Source: Telmatactis stephensoni (lineage: Eukaryota; Cnidaria; Anthozoa; Actiniaria; Isophelliidae). Taken from it: a stretch of 64,000 bases of DNA. Shown here one piece after another: positions 11,540-22,264 of this stretch. The notes beneath the pieces are model-generated. The model was given only the letters and a program-made list of their open reading frames with translations, made no database searches and was not told the DNA's origin. The first letter of the stretch is position 1; each line of letters begins with the position of its first letter. Location: NCBI GenBank assembly GCA_029948255.1, contig JALIZF010001490.1, forward strand, positions 186,001 through 250,000. The letters run 5' to 3'. Both the position numbers and the translations under genes were made by a program.

Positions 11540-12170
11540 TTGCACTAAATTGATGGGGCCGTTTTGGCCCCAAAAAATGGGCCAAAATTTTGACCCCTGG
11601 GTGGCACCCACGAATGGAGCCATTTTGGCCCACATTTTAGGGCCAAAAATTTTAGCCCCAAAAAGAGAGCTGTTTTGGCCCATTTTAGGTACCATTTTTT
11701 CACTAATTATGGCCCCCCAAAAAGGTAGCCATTTCAGCCCTTCCCCCACTTTTAGCCCTCTTCTGGGGCCATTTTAGCCCCTTCTCACACCTATTTTGGC
11801 ACCTTTCTCTGCCATTTTGGTGTCCTTTCTGATCTGTTTTAGCCCTCTCCAAGGTCATTTTAACCCCATTTCTGAGTCCATTTTGGCCCTATTTTTGGCC
11901 ATTTTAACCCCATTTTGCAATTCGTTTTGGCCCTATTTTGGGCTATTTCAACCCCATTTCACAATTTATTTTGGACTCATTTCCCAGTCCATTTTGGCCC
12001 TATTTTGGGCCATTTTAACCCCATTTTGCAATTCGTTTTGGCCCTATTTTGGGCTATTTTAACCCCATTTCACAATTTGTTTTGGCCCTATTTTGGACTA
12101 TTTTAACCCCCTTTCCCAGTCAGTATTGACCCTCTTTTTGACCATTTTAGTCCCATTTCTCAACATTTTC
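11540..12170. repeat. Degenerate minisatellite CCATTTTGGCCC
   Basis: Repeats built on a short module, TTTTGGCCC(T/C)ATTTT alternating with CATTTTAACCCCATTT. In the right half a higher-order unit of about 112 bases is clear: the block GCCATTTTAACCCCATTTTG begins at about 11898 and again at about 12010. The left half (11540-11800) is more diverged. Long open frames here are by-products of the repeat and are not called as genes. Confidence 0.8.
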
Positions 12171-12231
12171 ACCACTCTTCTTCTGTAATAGCTCCATATA
12201 ATAGAACAAATTTGAAGCTAAAGGCAGAATT

Positions 12232-13540
12232 GGAACGGCCTCGCGCACAATGTTGGTGCACAGCAGCGTAACAAAATTACGACAAAAAAGGATCGTGCTC
12301 AAGGCACGCACGATAATCGGGCATTAATGCACGATGCACAATCACTGATGCTCGATATTATCATCGAGCATAGATCGAGCTTTTATCGAGCATGGATCGA
12401 GCCTTCATCGGGCATAGATCGAGCCTTCATCGAGCATAGATGGAGCCTTTATCGAGCATAGATGGAGCCTTCATCGAGCATAGATCAGGAAAGTAGTCTC
12501 TTCTAATTCAAACAATTCAACAACAAAAAATCTCATCACACAAAAATATTCTTTTTCTTCAGCCTTTTTCGTTGTTGTGACTCTAGCTTCCTCTAGCCTT
12601 TTTTTCCCCGCCTATCCAATTCTTTGTCGTTTGCTTTTTCCTCTTCTTCTTTGGTCCTTCAAGAAACTATTCTCGATTAAGAATGATATATGGATGACTG
12701 CGATAGCTTATAGTACACGTAATCAGAACTGTGTATGAAGCACACATTATGCAATCGTCCTCCTTACCTTTCACGGTCGTCGTAAACAACTCAAGCGTGG
12801 TTTTCCTTGACGTTTTATTTTCACCGTTCTCGCTTACTTTCATGATTCTTCTATATTGTCATTGAGTCTTTATCGAGCATAGATTGAGCCTTCATCAAGC
12901 TTAGATCGAGCATTCATCGAGCATAGATCGAGCCTTTATCGAGCATAGATGGAGCCTTTATCGGGCATCGATCGAGCCTTCATCGAGCTTAGATCAAGCC
13001 GTCATCGAGCATAGATCGAGCTTTCATCGAGCCTTTAAGCCAATGCACGATGCACGATACACTGTGCTCAATGCACGATAGTCAATGCTCGATGCTAGAT
13101 AAAAAAGCAAAAATGTTGTCATTTTTTCACGTTACAATGCTAGAAATGATTCCACTACTCATAAATGGCAAAGATAAACAGTAAATGGAGCAGGTATAGT
13201 TTAACTATAGCTAATTTGCCTCTGCAATCACTTAATTGTTTTAGAAAAAATAACGTATTCGGCGTGAAAATGGAACTTTTGAAAATTTAGTTTTAGTTAT
13301 AGTAGCCCACAAAACCGGTCAAAATTAATGAGATATGTTTTAAATTTTTGTCTTATATTACTTTCTTTGAAATTATATTCACCAATTTGAAACCATTTCT
13401 CCAGTGCACATTAAATCCCCTGCATCCTGGAGAAAAAACAAGGAATTTAGTCATTTATTTGTAAAGTTTGGAAGCAAAAGGTAGCGTTCGAACGAAAATC
13501 ACGAAAACCTGTGCACCAACATCGTGTGCGAGGCCGAACC
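12232..13540. mobile_element. 1.3-kb inverted-repeat element carrying a minisatellite
   Basis: Bounded by inverted repeats of about 32 bases. The left end reads GGAACGGCCTCGCGCACAAT then GTTGGTGCACAG (12232-12263). The right end is its reverse complement with few changes (13509-13540). The interior has two blocks of a 22-bp minisatellite and short stretches made of variants of ATGCACGATGCACGAT. No transposase frame is present, so it would be non-autonomous. No clear target-site duplication could be fixed by eye, and a diverged direct repeat related to the left flank lies at 13461-13495, so exact ends are uncertain. Confidence 0.6.
12340..13035. repeat. 22-bp minisatellite in two blocks
   Basis: Units of the type ATCGAGCATAGATCGAGCCT plus TT or TC. 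Block one covers 12340-12486 and block two 12866-13035. The 380 bases between them (12487-12865) are unrelated, pyrimidine-rich sequence with no recognisable gene. The units differ by single substitutions (for example ATGGAGCC for ATCGAGCC, GGGCAT for GAGCAT). Both blocks lie in the same orientation. Confidence 0.85.
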
Positions 13541-13677
13541 TAAAATGGTATTATATTGATATTTGTTATCCAATTATAATATCTATTCATTCAAAACACT
13601 CAAAAATATTAAAACAGTTTGAAGTACGTGGTGTATTTTTAATAACCTCTTAAAACAGTATAATAAGTTTAACAAGT

Positions 13678-16600
13678 CTAGACTTTTACATTATCAATAA
13701 TACCAAGAATGGTATCAACAGACCCAGGGAAGTCTGGGGAGGCAATTCCCATCAGTGCTTTTTCAAAAAAGTGAAAAACATTTCTAGCAGCTGGATATTC
13801 TACATTGAATACAAAATATGTTGCCATCAAGACAACCACAGCATCACTTATTTTATCAGTAGTGATTTCACAGAGGATAGAGCCTTCAGCAGCAACAAGC
13901 ATATTCATATTTGATTCATACAAATCACTTGACAGGACAATTACAGGCTCTACCAATTTGGAAATGGCACTGTCCAAGGAGACGCTATCCTAAAAATGAA
14001 ACAAACATTATGAGTTACTTCTTGTTGGCAGTAAGCAATTATAATACATAAAAACTACAACTCTCAATGTGGAGTTCAGTTCTGTCTGAGTTCTAAACAG
14101 ACATAATCAATTTTCATAGCCACGGACAGTTAAAGTATGAAATAGAATCTAGGTGAATACTAACTAATAATTGCTCTAATGTTTCTCTTGAATATTACTT
14201 TTACTCTGACTTATGCATACAATATCCATGAAATACTAATAACTAAATAGTACAAAATAGTCCTAATAAAACAATAGAATTAGCATAAAATAGTACTATT
14301 TAGTATTACTTAGACTTCATGGATATATTGCTTGCACTCAATTGATAACAATAACATTTATCATAAATAGCTACTATTAGTTAGTATTTGATTTTTTGTT
14401 TATGTCCAAATGCAATTTGCTCTGACAGCATCATAAATGCTTAGAGTGATTTTCACCGGACTGTGAAATAGTTACTAAGCTAACAGACACTAATAGACTC
14501 TGCACCCATTGTTTTCTTTTGTTGCAATACAACTATTAGACACTATTAAACACTGACTATTAGTAATTGTTTCACAGTCCGATGAAAATCACTCTATCAT
14601 TTTCTCAAATTGTACATGGAGCTGTTTGCTCTATCAAGTGTTGTTTTAAGTCTACAGAGTATATCAAGTATTACACATTGATGCCTTAACTTACAGGAAT
14701 TATTCGTAGGACAGCACTTTTGTAGTCAGATGCCAATCTCCCCCTCTTATTAGTTGGCTTCACAATGGAGGAGATAAGCTGGATTGCAGCTCTCTCTCTC
14801 TCGGCACTCTAAAATGCAATCAAACAATGCTTCTTCAGAACTGGCAACAAATTAAAAGAGAGATTTTGATTTTTTTGTATCAGTGTGTACATACATGTGT
14901 GTGATACATACGAGAGGTAAACAAGTCACAAAACTATTCAGGGACTATTTTTCATTAATGACTATTGGAATCTTACCTCTTCCATCAGAACCTCTATCAA
15001 TGGCTTCCTTCATCATCTCCAAATCTTCTAGACATTTTTTGCTTTGTCGACCATACTCCAAACTTTTTTGGGCACCACTCATCTTTTAATGCAGTCTTCA
15101 TGGTTGATGTTATATCTTTGTTTCCCAATACTCTAGACAATTCAGCCTTCAACTGAAAGTATAATATGAGTGGATGAGTTTCAGTTTAGCCTAATGGAAA
15201 CATTACATGACTTCCAAACATACCCTGTTTATGTATACAATGTGACTCTTCTTAAAAAGCAAAGCAAAAATATTTTTTTGTTCTGTAATATTGACTCCAT
15301 TGTCCCAAAATATATAAGGCTAAAATCCAAAATAATGGAATTTCTCCATTTTACATCCATATCTTAAAACTGCACTCTAATGCAAAATTTTATGGACAAG
15401 TCAAAAAGAGCTATAACATCATCTCATTTGTATTTCAAAATTTCCTTTAATATTTTTGCAATATGGAGTCGATATTAGCTCGAGAAGTATGAATTATTTT
15501 TGTTTTGCTGTTAAATGAGAATAGGAGGTCATAATTCAATAATTTAAAAGACAGGCAAAAACTTATGCCAACTGATTGAAAACAAGCAATTGCTGCTTTT
15601 CATTTTGCTAGATTTATTATAAATAGATTTTACTCACATAGTACATGTTTTGAAGTGGAGGAAACTTTGTCACTAGTTCTGGTAGTGGTACTAACTCTTT
15701 AAGCACAAGCTCTCTTCTCTTCTGGAATGTCTTCTCCATAAGAGACTTCACTGTGCTGTTGTTTTTCGTTTTCTTAATTGCTCCATTCCTTTTTCAATTC
15801 ATTCATGCTTTCTTGAACTTCCTCCTCTTCAATGGAAGGCTCTGGGATCAAAGCCCATTTTGACTTTGGTCTTTTAGTTGACTTGCACTTCTGATTACTT
15901 TCTTTGTCCTCGTCACTTTCTACCTTTTGCAGTTACTTAAACCAGTTTCTTAACTTCACTTCAATGGGACCCTATAGAGAACAAGACATAATTCAGTTAA
16001 CCTTTCTAAATTTCAACTTGCCTAAATCTGCTGAGCAACCAAAATAAATCCTGAAGCAGAACAAGTGCCTCAATATCAAATATTTCATCTTATGATCTGA
16101 AACTTTGCAGTTTCACAATATTGAGGGGAGCATCATATGACCTGTTAGTTCTTACATGTATAAGATCTGACATATAATTATTTTGCTGAACAAGCCTCTA
16201 AAGTCTTAGTATGTCAAGTCAAAATTGACTGGAGATAAAGTTTGTATACATACATGTATCTTAAGACCACATTTAGAATGGTCAATTGATTAAACTCCAG
16301 ATAGGATATCAAGAGCTATGACTATTTCAAAGTCTACTTCTTTAGAAGTAGCTAGGGGGACTAGCATCTAAATTGTTCAACATTCAATTTAGCTAAAACT
16401 TTGTTAAAACTACACTGAAAGACTTTCAAAGAGCTGTTCAAAAACTGGTTAGTTTGTTTTCTGAAAATTCCCATGGGAAGTATTAGATTTTTATGAATCT
16501 TTAGGGGGTCAGTGACGACATACACTCCACACAAGCATTTAAATCCATACATTTCTTTGTAATTTGAAATCGAAATATCTCAACGTAAATGTTCTACATT

Positions 16601-17594
16601 GAAGAGAACTGGTCAGCAAATTCATCCTTAGCCTAAACAATGTAAGAAACACAAATTGTTAGTGTCAAAGAAATTGAAATGTTTAAGAAGCAAAACATAA
16701 AGAAATGTATGAAGCTGAATGCTTAAGTTCAGTGTATGGCGTCACCAGAAAGGTTTTGGTGCTAGTCGCCCTTTAAGCAATTGTCTTAGAGTGCATACTA
16801 TATATCATTCTGAGAAAAACAAATGACTTACTATTTTACACCAAGTTATAGTATTTAGTTGAGGTTTTCAAATACTTTGACAAATTTATGCACAGCATCA
16901 TACTGTATTATATTGCAGTAACATTAGTAACGATATTTCAATTGTTGAAGTCATGGACAAACTTTGAGTTCATTGAGGCATACCTCTATATTAATTAAAA
17001 GCATTTGCTTGTTTAAAATTTGGAAGTAGGAATACAAATATGTAAATTACTTACCCATGGGTTTGTACTGTCATCTATTGAAATAGCTTTTAAAAATGGA
17101 AATCTGCCAATGACCATTTTGGCAATTTCCACTCTAGCAGGCTTTTTGGGATTACTGCAGTAACTCTGCACGCTTGTGCAGATATCATTTCGGCCTCCAC
17201 AGAACTGCAGAACTGCAAACAGAGATAAAATGCCTAATCAAATTATGCTGGTAACAAAATTCATTAGGGCTCGCTTACAGTTTGGGTTAAACAATCAACT
17301 TTTAAGCATTATCAATTGTATGCACAGTTTTTACTCTGCAGTTATGCAGTCAGCATGCACTAAGAACAGCATTAATGTATAAAGTGATGATTGCTTCAAG
17401 ATAAAATGACATTATCATGTGCACACAAACAGTGGTCAGTTTTGGTATTCCAACAAAAAAAGATTTGTACAGCAGTAGAAGTGGTCATACACATTGGTTT
17501 TGAACATCCTTTCTGCAATCACTATCTATCATCATCATCATGATTAATTATCCATCCTTACCCTACTTGGCAATCTGTATTTTCGAAGCCAGTC
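13678..17594 (-). pseudogene. Decaying multi-exon gene, 3' six exons
   Basis: Six minus-strand exons with good borders. (1) 17594-17562, 11 codons (DWLRKYRLPSR), phase 0. (2) 17204-17055, 50 codons, FCGGRNDIC to TNPW, phase 0, containing PARVEIAKMVIGRFPFLKAI. (3) 15971-15638, starting GPIEVKLRNWFK, with an in-frame TAA at 15935 and a later frame change, ending KFPPLQNMYY before GTGAGT. (4) 15152-14977, frame not continuous. (5) 14808-14695, 38 codons, phase 0 both ends. (6) 13989-13678, ending in a stop, with FNVEYPAARNVFHFFEKALM. The order (a block before FP-F/L, a W-x-x-K spacer, a KFPxL block, and a C-terminal segment with FNVEYP) resembles a family of uncharacterised animal proteins with BEN, SAM or similar N-termini. 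Function is unknown. The nonsense codon and frame breaks indicate a pseudogene. Possible upstream exons lie at 20689-21284. Confidence 0.5.
14442..14596. mobile_element. TAGAGTG-family MITE, intronic
   Basis: 155-bp fold-back with ends TAGAGTGATTTTCA and its complement TGAAAATCACTCTA. The ends pair further: CACCGGACTGTGAAA on the left with TTTCACAGTCCGATG on the right. The core contains partial duplicates of CTAATAGACTCT-like sequence. It lies in the intron between the last two exons of the decaying gene. It shares its ends with the copies at 24.9, 25.0, 47.7 and 63.6 kb. A TA target-site duplication at each end would fit Tc1/mariner-type mobilisation, which is inference. Confidence 0.8.
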
Positions 17595-18165
17595 CTGAAA
17601 AGATACCATGAAATAAAACATTGAGATCACACTGTCTGACAAATGGTTTACTTATACTTCAGCATAATTTTCATACACAACATCGCATAATCTCAGTCTA
17701 AAACTTTTAACAGTTCTTGTACATGTATATATATACAAATGTAGTAGCTGTGCACAGTACTCTATCTTCAGTCAATGATATCAGGGGGTTTCATTAAAAG
17801 GCGGTTACTGGCAGTTTACTGCCATCTGTTTTGTCATTCACCACCAGCTATTTTTTCTAGTAACACACCATTTTAAGGATAGGCCATCTGTATTTCAGAC
17901 GTCTATCTTTAGTAGTGGAACCTGCTATTGCTAATGTTAATGAAACCCCTGCTTATTAGTGAGACAGTGCACAACTATTAATATAAAGACCCTTGCACTA
18001 ACACCAATTTAGGGGAATAAACAAAATATTGTTTTTCTCAAGGGTATTCAAAACCTTTCTAATTACAATAATTGTTATTGTTTTGACCCTGTGTAGTGAT
18101 TTCAAATGCAAGAGGTCTATATTAACATATAGTATATACATATGTATAATACGCATACAATATAA
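17595..18165. other. Intron or intergenic sequence
   Basis: No exon or repeat that I can support between the DWLRKYRLPSR exon and the stop of the kinase. AT-rich, with several TATATA runs. It probably includes the kinase 3' UTR (minus strand). Confidence 0.4.
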
Positions 18166-19209
18166 TTATACAAGTGTTTGTAATTGTTTACATAACTGTT
18201 CAGCTGATGGTCTAGCAGAGGGATCTTTTCTTAAGCACACTAGAGATATGTGACTCAAGGCTTCTGACTTATTGCTTTTTTCTAACTGCTTTATAATATA
18301 TCCTAAGCTATAAACATCACTAGGTGGTGACTTTGGAGACAGTCCACATGCAGCCTCTGGGGCAATGTGTGGATAAAAAAGAGCATAATGTTTTTTTGCT
18401 TCTTCGCTCAAGATTTTGGGTATGCAGTCTTTCATATATTTGGCCTTATTAAAATCAATTATCTTTGGTGATATGACCCCATTATTTGTAATCAGTACTA
18501 CATTATCAGTCTTTAAGTCATTATGAACCACTAAGACTATTGAATGCAAATAATGCAATGCATCTGCACATCTAGCTAATACTGTAAACCACTCACTAAG
18601 GCTAGGTTTAACATGAAGACCTGTTAAAACTGAGTGTATGGTCAATGGCAATGTTGAGCTATCATTTTCTGAACAAAGTTGAAGTACAACTTGTGGATAG
18701 ATATCCATGCAGATACCAAAAACAAATGGGAAACAAGGATGGGACAACTGCTGCAAAATTTGAACCTCATATTGTACATCATTTATATCAATCTTGCTAT
18801 AAACATATTCTTTGGCAGCAACAAAACATTTTGTTCCTGTAGCATTAAACTGTTTTAATTTACAGACACCAAATTTTCCTTTGCCAATAATAACATCCTG
18901 TCCTTCAATATTCTTTACAGCTGAAAGCTGATCAGGCTGTATTGTTTTTACTAGCTTCTTATTCAAGTCTCTATAATGTATCCCTACTGATTTCAGCTTC
19001 TTTATATCTTCAGCTTGTGATTTGACTTTTTCACTGCTACTGGCCAATTTAAGTTGAAGCTTGATATTCATATCTTTAAATGCATTATTTTGCTTGCATA
19101 GTTCTGAATATGTTTTCTGCTTGAAACTACTTTTCTTTGCTTTTTGCTTTTGTTGTCTTTGCTTTCGCCTCATTTGCTCTTTGAAATATTCTGGAATCCT
19201 AAAAAGCAA
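18166..19209 (-). CDS. Protein kinase with coiled-coil N-terminus (DFN variant)
   Basis: Open frame of 347 residues. Residues 10-75 are basic and then heptad-like (probable coiled coil). The kinase domain starts near 105. The glycine loop is IGKGKFGVCKL (G109, G111, G114), the ATP-binding lysine is K133 (VAAKEY) and the helix-C glutamate is probably E148. The catalytic loop is HNDLKTDN (H229, D231, K233, N236), so the usual Arg of HRD is Asn. The metal-binding motif is DFN (D252-N254) where nearly all kinases have DFG. APE lies at 283-285, D298 is in SDVYSLG, and R333 closes the domain. HND kinases are abundant in sponges and cnidarians. Catalytic Lys and Asp residues are present, so activity is possible but the DFG glycine change may alter it. 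A possible splice acceptor (CTTTTTAG) lies within the first codons, so the protein may start at 19209 or in an upstream exon. Confidence 0.8.
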   Translation of the reverse strand: MLFRIPEYFKEQMRRKQRQQKQKAKKSSFKQKTYSELCKQNNAFKDMNIKLQLKLASSSEKVKSQAEDIKKLKSVGIHYRDLNKKLVKTIQPDQLSAVKNIEGQDVIIGKGKFGVCKLKQFNATGTKCFVAAKEYVYSKIDINDVQYEVQILQQLSHPCFPFVFGICMDIYPQVVLQLCSENDSSTLPLTIHSVLTGLHVKPSLSEWFTVLARCADALHYLHSIVLVVHNDLKTDNVVLITNNGVISPKIIDFNKAKYMKDCIPKILSEEAKKHYALFYPHIAPEAACGLSPKSPPSDVYSLGYIIKQLEKSNKSEALSHISLVCLRKDPSARPSAEQLCKQLQTLV

Positions 19210-19409
19210 TGCATACTTTTTGTTACCCTATACTCACAGACAAAGTTCCATACTCATTCACTTGTCCAAATACAACATTGTGCCCCAGAATAATCTATCA
19301 CAAGTGACTTGGTTTCAAGTGAACAGTACAACTTCATACTCATTGAGCCTCCAAGGAATACAAAAAGTTTGAAAATATACAAAACGACTTGATATGAAGT
19401 TTATAGCAC
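19210..19409. other. Kinase 5' flank or intron
   Basis: Short AT-rich stretch between the kinase start and the TTAA-flanked element. If the kinase is a single-exon gene, its promoter would be here. No motif is distinctive enough to call. Confidence 0.3.
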
Positions 19410-20221
19410 TTAAGGACGGTGCCCTCTATTGTCAGCACGCACTGCATTCTGCGCATGGCCCTTCGTAGTAAAAACATCGTAAAAACAAAGCAGTTTTGCG
19501 ATATTTGGATAAATAAAACTTACTTGCTTGTAGAAAAAACATTTGACTGTTCCTGTAGTAGAATTAAATTCAGTATTGATGAATAAAACTGATCGCTTAA
19601 AAACCACTGTTTTGATCACAAGGACTAGATTTGCCTATTGACCGCCATCTTGGAAATGTCCCATAATGCTTTGTAAAATCTGTCTATACTCTGTGTGGAG
19701 GGCTAGGGATTTCATCATATTTCGTGCGTTTATCGGTAAATAACTTCTTAAATCGCCTGGATACCCCTCTTTTTTTCCTTTTGTAAATTATAAACCAAAG
19801 AAAAATCTAGAATTATATAAGCTTTTAATAAATTTATAATTGAAGAATGATAAAAAATATCACATATTATATTTAGCAATCATAGACTAGAACATCCTAA
19901 AACCAAGTAAATATTTTTTAAAAAAACATTATTTTCTTTGTTTTCGGGGTTTTATGGTATTGCCCTACCAGGGAATTATGCTTAGAGTGTTTTAGGAAAA
20001 AAAAGTTTGAAATTTATTGGAAGTATAGAGGATTTTTAATTTTTTTCTTTTGGGTCGTCAAAAATGCATTTTCCGCAACATTTGATGACGTATAACTCAT
20101 TAAAATGCCTGGTGACCCCCAATTTTTTTCTTGGATTCTAACAGCCTACAATGGGTTCTTTCATACCCATATAGATTTTAGAGAAAATAATTACTTTCAC
20201 ATTAGAGGGCTCCGTCCTTAA
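19410..20221. mobile_element. 0.8-kb element flanked by TTAA
   Basis: Flanked by TTAA at 19410-19413 and 20218-20221. The ends inside are GGACGGTGCCCTCTA on the left and the complement of TAGAGGGCTCCGTCC on the right, matching at 14 of 15 positions. TTAA duplication is the hallmark of piggyBac-type transposition. The terminal bases are not the usual CCC/CCT, so assignment to piggyBac rests on the duplication alone. The interior is AT-rich with no transposase frame. It lies in the interval between the kinase and the upstream exons, and its insertion does not touch any splice signal. Confidence 0.65.
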
Positions 20222-20688
20222 TTAAGTTGTTAAATACTTCATTTTAGAAATAACACAGCAAAATCGTACAAAAAATAAAAAATTGTTTGTTGCTAAGTAA
20301 ATTGGATAGCATTTAAGCTATAAAATTATTTGAGCTGTGATCTCAAAGCGCCAACAGCTCCTTACAAATGCTAACCCTTATGGTGTAAAGAGAAGACTTA
20401 GCTCAATTTATCAGTTAATCTATAACAACTGTCGCGATTGCGTTAGCTGGTACAGGCGTTACAGCGGTAAACGATCGTAGTATACAACTGTTCATTTGAT
20501 CGTTGAGCAGTAAAAAAGAAGGCAATAGAAGGCTTATAAGCAGCAAAATATTACTACAATTACTGCATAAAATTTGAGCTAAGTAAAACTGTGTTTATTA
20601 TCAATGATCTCAGCTTAATAATAAGCTCATTTTCAGGGTTCTAGTGCCCTTGATGTAACTGTTTACATGTAAGCTTAAGTTAACTTAC
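20222..20688. other. Intronic sequence
   Basis: Nothing recognised. AT-rich sequence between the TTAA element and the exon at 20689. Confidence 0.35.
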
Positions 20689-21284
20689 CGGATCTTCTGT
20701 CTCTGCAGGTGATTTTTTCTTTGCAGATGCAGATGTTGGGCTCGCTCTCACAACCTAATTAAGTAAATGAACATGAAATTCAAACTCAAAACTTTCAGCT
20801 ATCATAGCTATTACAGCTATTATACTGTAATTCACTTAGAACCTTTGATGAATCAATTCAATTTTGGGTGCGCTAAAGGCGATTTTAACTTACTGGATCG
20901 TTTGCTGCAGCTGAAGATGTGGAAGTGTTTGTACTGCCAACCTAATAAAATAAGTAACAGCTATTAAAAACTAAGACATATGATAAATCAATATCAAGCA
21001 CATCAGTTTACCTGACTCTCTCTAACTAATGGCGTCGATTCGTGACGAGGCGCTTCAACTACAAAGCTTTCTTCTACCGTGGAATCTTTGTCGTCAAACG
21101 CACCGAATCCAGCACTCGAATTTGTAATCGTTGATTCGCTTTTGTCTTCGTCATCCGATTCCTCAATACGTCTTTGGGCTTTTTTAACTGGTTTTCAAGG
21201 AAAGCGAGGATTACCTTCGTCATCATGTTCCTACATACACGCCGGGCACAAAGGACCCCAAAATCGGCATGTTAAATGTGCCAT
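20689..21284 (-). pseudogene. Three low-complexity 5' exons with nonsense codons
   Basis: Three minus-strand exons, all phase 0. Exon one runs from ATG at 21284 to 21012 (donor GTAAAC). It starts with MAHLTC, has C-x2-C in GPLCPACM, then an acidic, basic and serine-rich stretch ending STPLVRESQ. It contains TAG at 21233-21231 and TGA at 21197-21195, both in a frame that otherwise reads through sensibly. Exon two is 20941-20894 (16 codons, VGSTNTST to ANDP). Exon three is 20754-20689 (22 codons, VVRASPTS to ETEDP). Phase 0 at the end of exon three matches the phase-0 exon at 17594. It does not match the possible acceptor at 19198 of the kinase, which needs two incoming bases. I therefore favour these as the 5' exons of the decaying gene, with the kinase between. 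Confidence 0.5.
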
Positions 21285-21884
21285 TTTTGCCCTAACCTTT
21301 GCATCTTCAATAATATTTGATCGTTTGCAATGCAATTTTCAGTGATGGCTAACTAGAAGTGGCGATTTATTTTGCCATGTTTAAAAGTTACCATTGACGT
21401 GATTTTGACGTCATAGCGAATTGTTACACTTTTCGAGAACATCCAGATTACTTCAAGATATTCTGAAAACTACATAGTTTGAAAGAGGATGCCATTCGCT
21501 AAAATTTGGTGCAATTTGTATCTCGATCCGACATTTCGTTGTCGAGTTATAAGGGATTTTTGTTTCACGATGACGTCATAAAAGTGACGTCACTAATAAC
21601 CATTAAAAGCCATTAGAAGCCATTGGAAACGGCAAGTGATGATGCAACTAACATGTATCACTATTATGAAGTGTTTCTACGTAACTAAGTTAAAACTTTT
21701 GGTCATCGAGCTTTATTAGGGATATTTCAAGTTATCGGTGACGTCATTATGACGTTAGAGGATTTTGCTATATATTCTTATTAATGTTTCTGATACTTAT
21801 CTTCAAAAAATCAAAAATCTAAAAACATACGATTTTGAGGACTTCGAAGCTCTTTCACTATGCAAAGTATAAATACAACTGAAC
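21285..21884. other. Upstream flank, no gene seen
   Basis: Contains several TGACGT-type palindromes (for example TGACGTCAT at about 21410, 21572, 21592, 21741), which resemble CRE/ATF sites and could relate to a promoter of the minus-strand exons. The clustering is by eye and may be chance or part of an unrecognised repeat. No coding signal. Confidence 0.3.
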
Positions 21885-22000
21885 TTCAAACAAAAAAGTT
21901 GAATGAAGAAGAAGTAATTGTCTAATAATCTAATAATCATATGGGAAATAGTAAAGAAAATTTATGAAAATTACTTCTTCATTCAACTTTTTTGTTTGAA
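21885..22000. mobile_element. Fold-back element, 32-bp arms
   Basis: Nearly perfect inverted repeat. The left arm starts TTCAAACAAAAAAGTTGAAT (21885) and continues into GAAGAAGAAGTAATT. The right arm (21967-22000) is its reverse complement apart from a three-base length difference. The core is about 46 bases. It is a small MITE or a fold-back; no copies with the same ends were seen elsewhere in the window. Confidence 0.7.
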
Positions 22001-22264
22001 CGCTGAGCAGAGACTCTTCTAATATAATAGGTTAAAAGAGCGGCTACGCATGTGCTATAGAATACGTCACATAACCAAAGTTTAATGATAAACTTGCCAA
22101 CTTACTTTTAGCCAATTAGGATTGAAGAATATATGTCAGACTACTAACAATAGGATTTGATTGAGCAGATGCCGACAAACAGCGTGAAAGTCAGTTTCCG
22201 CCGCGTTAGATTTTACCGGCAATTGCAAGATGCCTTTAGAATGTTCCATGTGTAACTCTTATTT

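Noticed and set aside
11484..12106. Frames across the CCATTTTGGCCC repeat
   Set aside because: Repeat-derived, several frames open at once, no family motif.
12340..13035. CRISPR-like array of 22-bp repeats
   Set aside because: Units are contiguous, with no unique spacers, no leader and no cas genes, in eukaryotic DNA. It is a minisatellite.
21400..21760. Cluster of TGACGTCA-like palindromes as a CRE enhancer
   Set aside because: The spacing is irregular and the region also looks like diverged repeat sequence. By eye alone chance cannot be excluded, so I mention it only in the flank entry.
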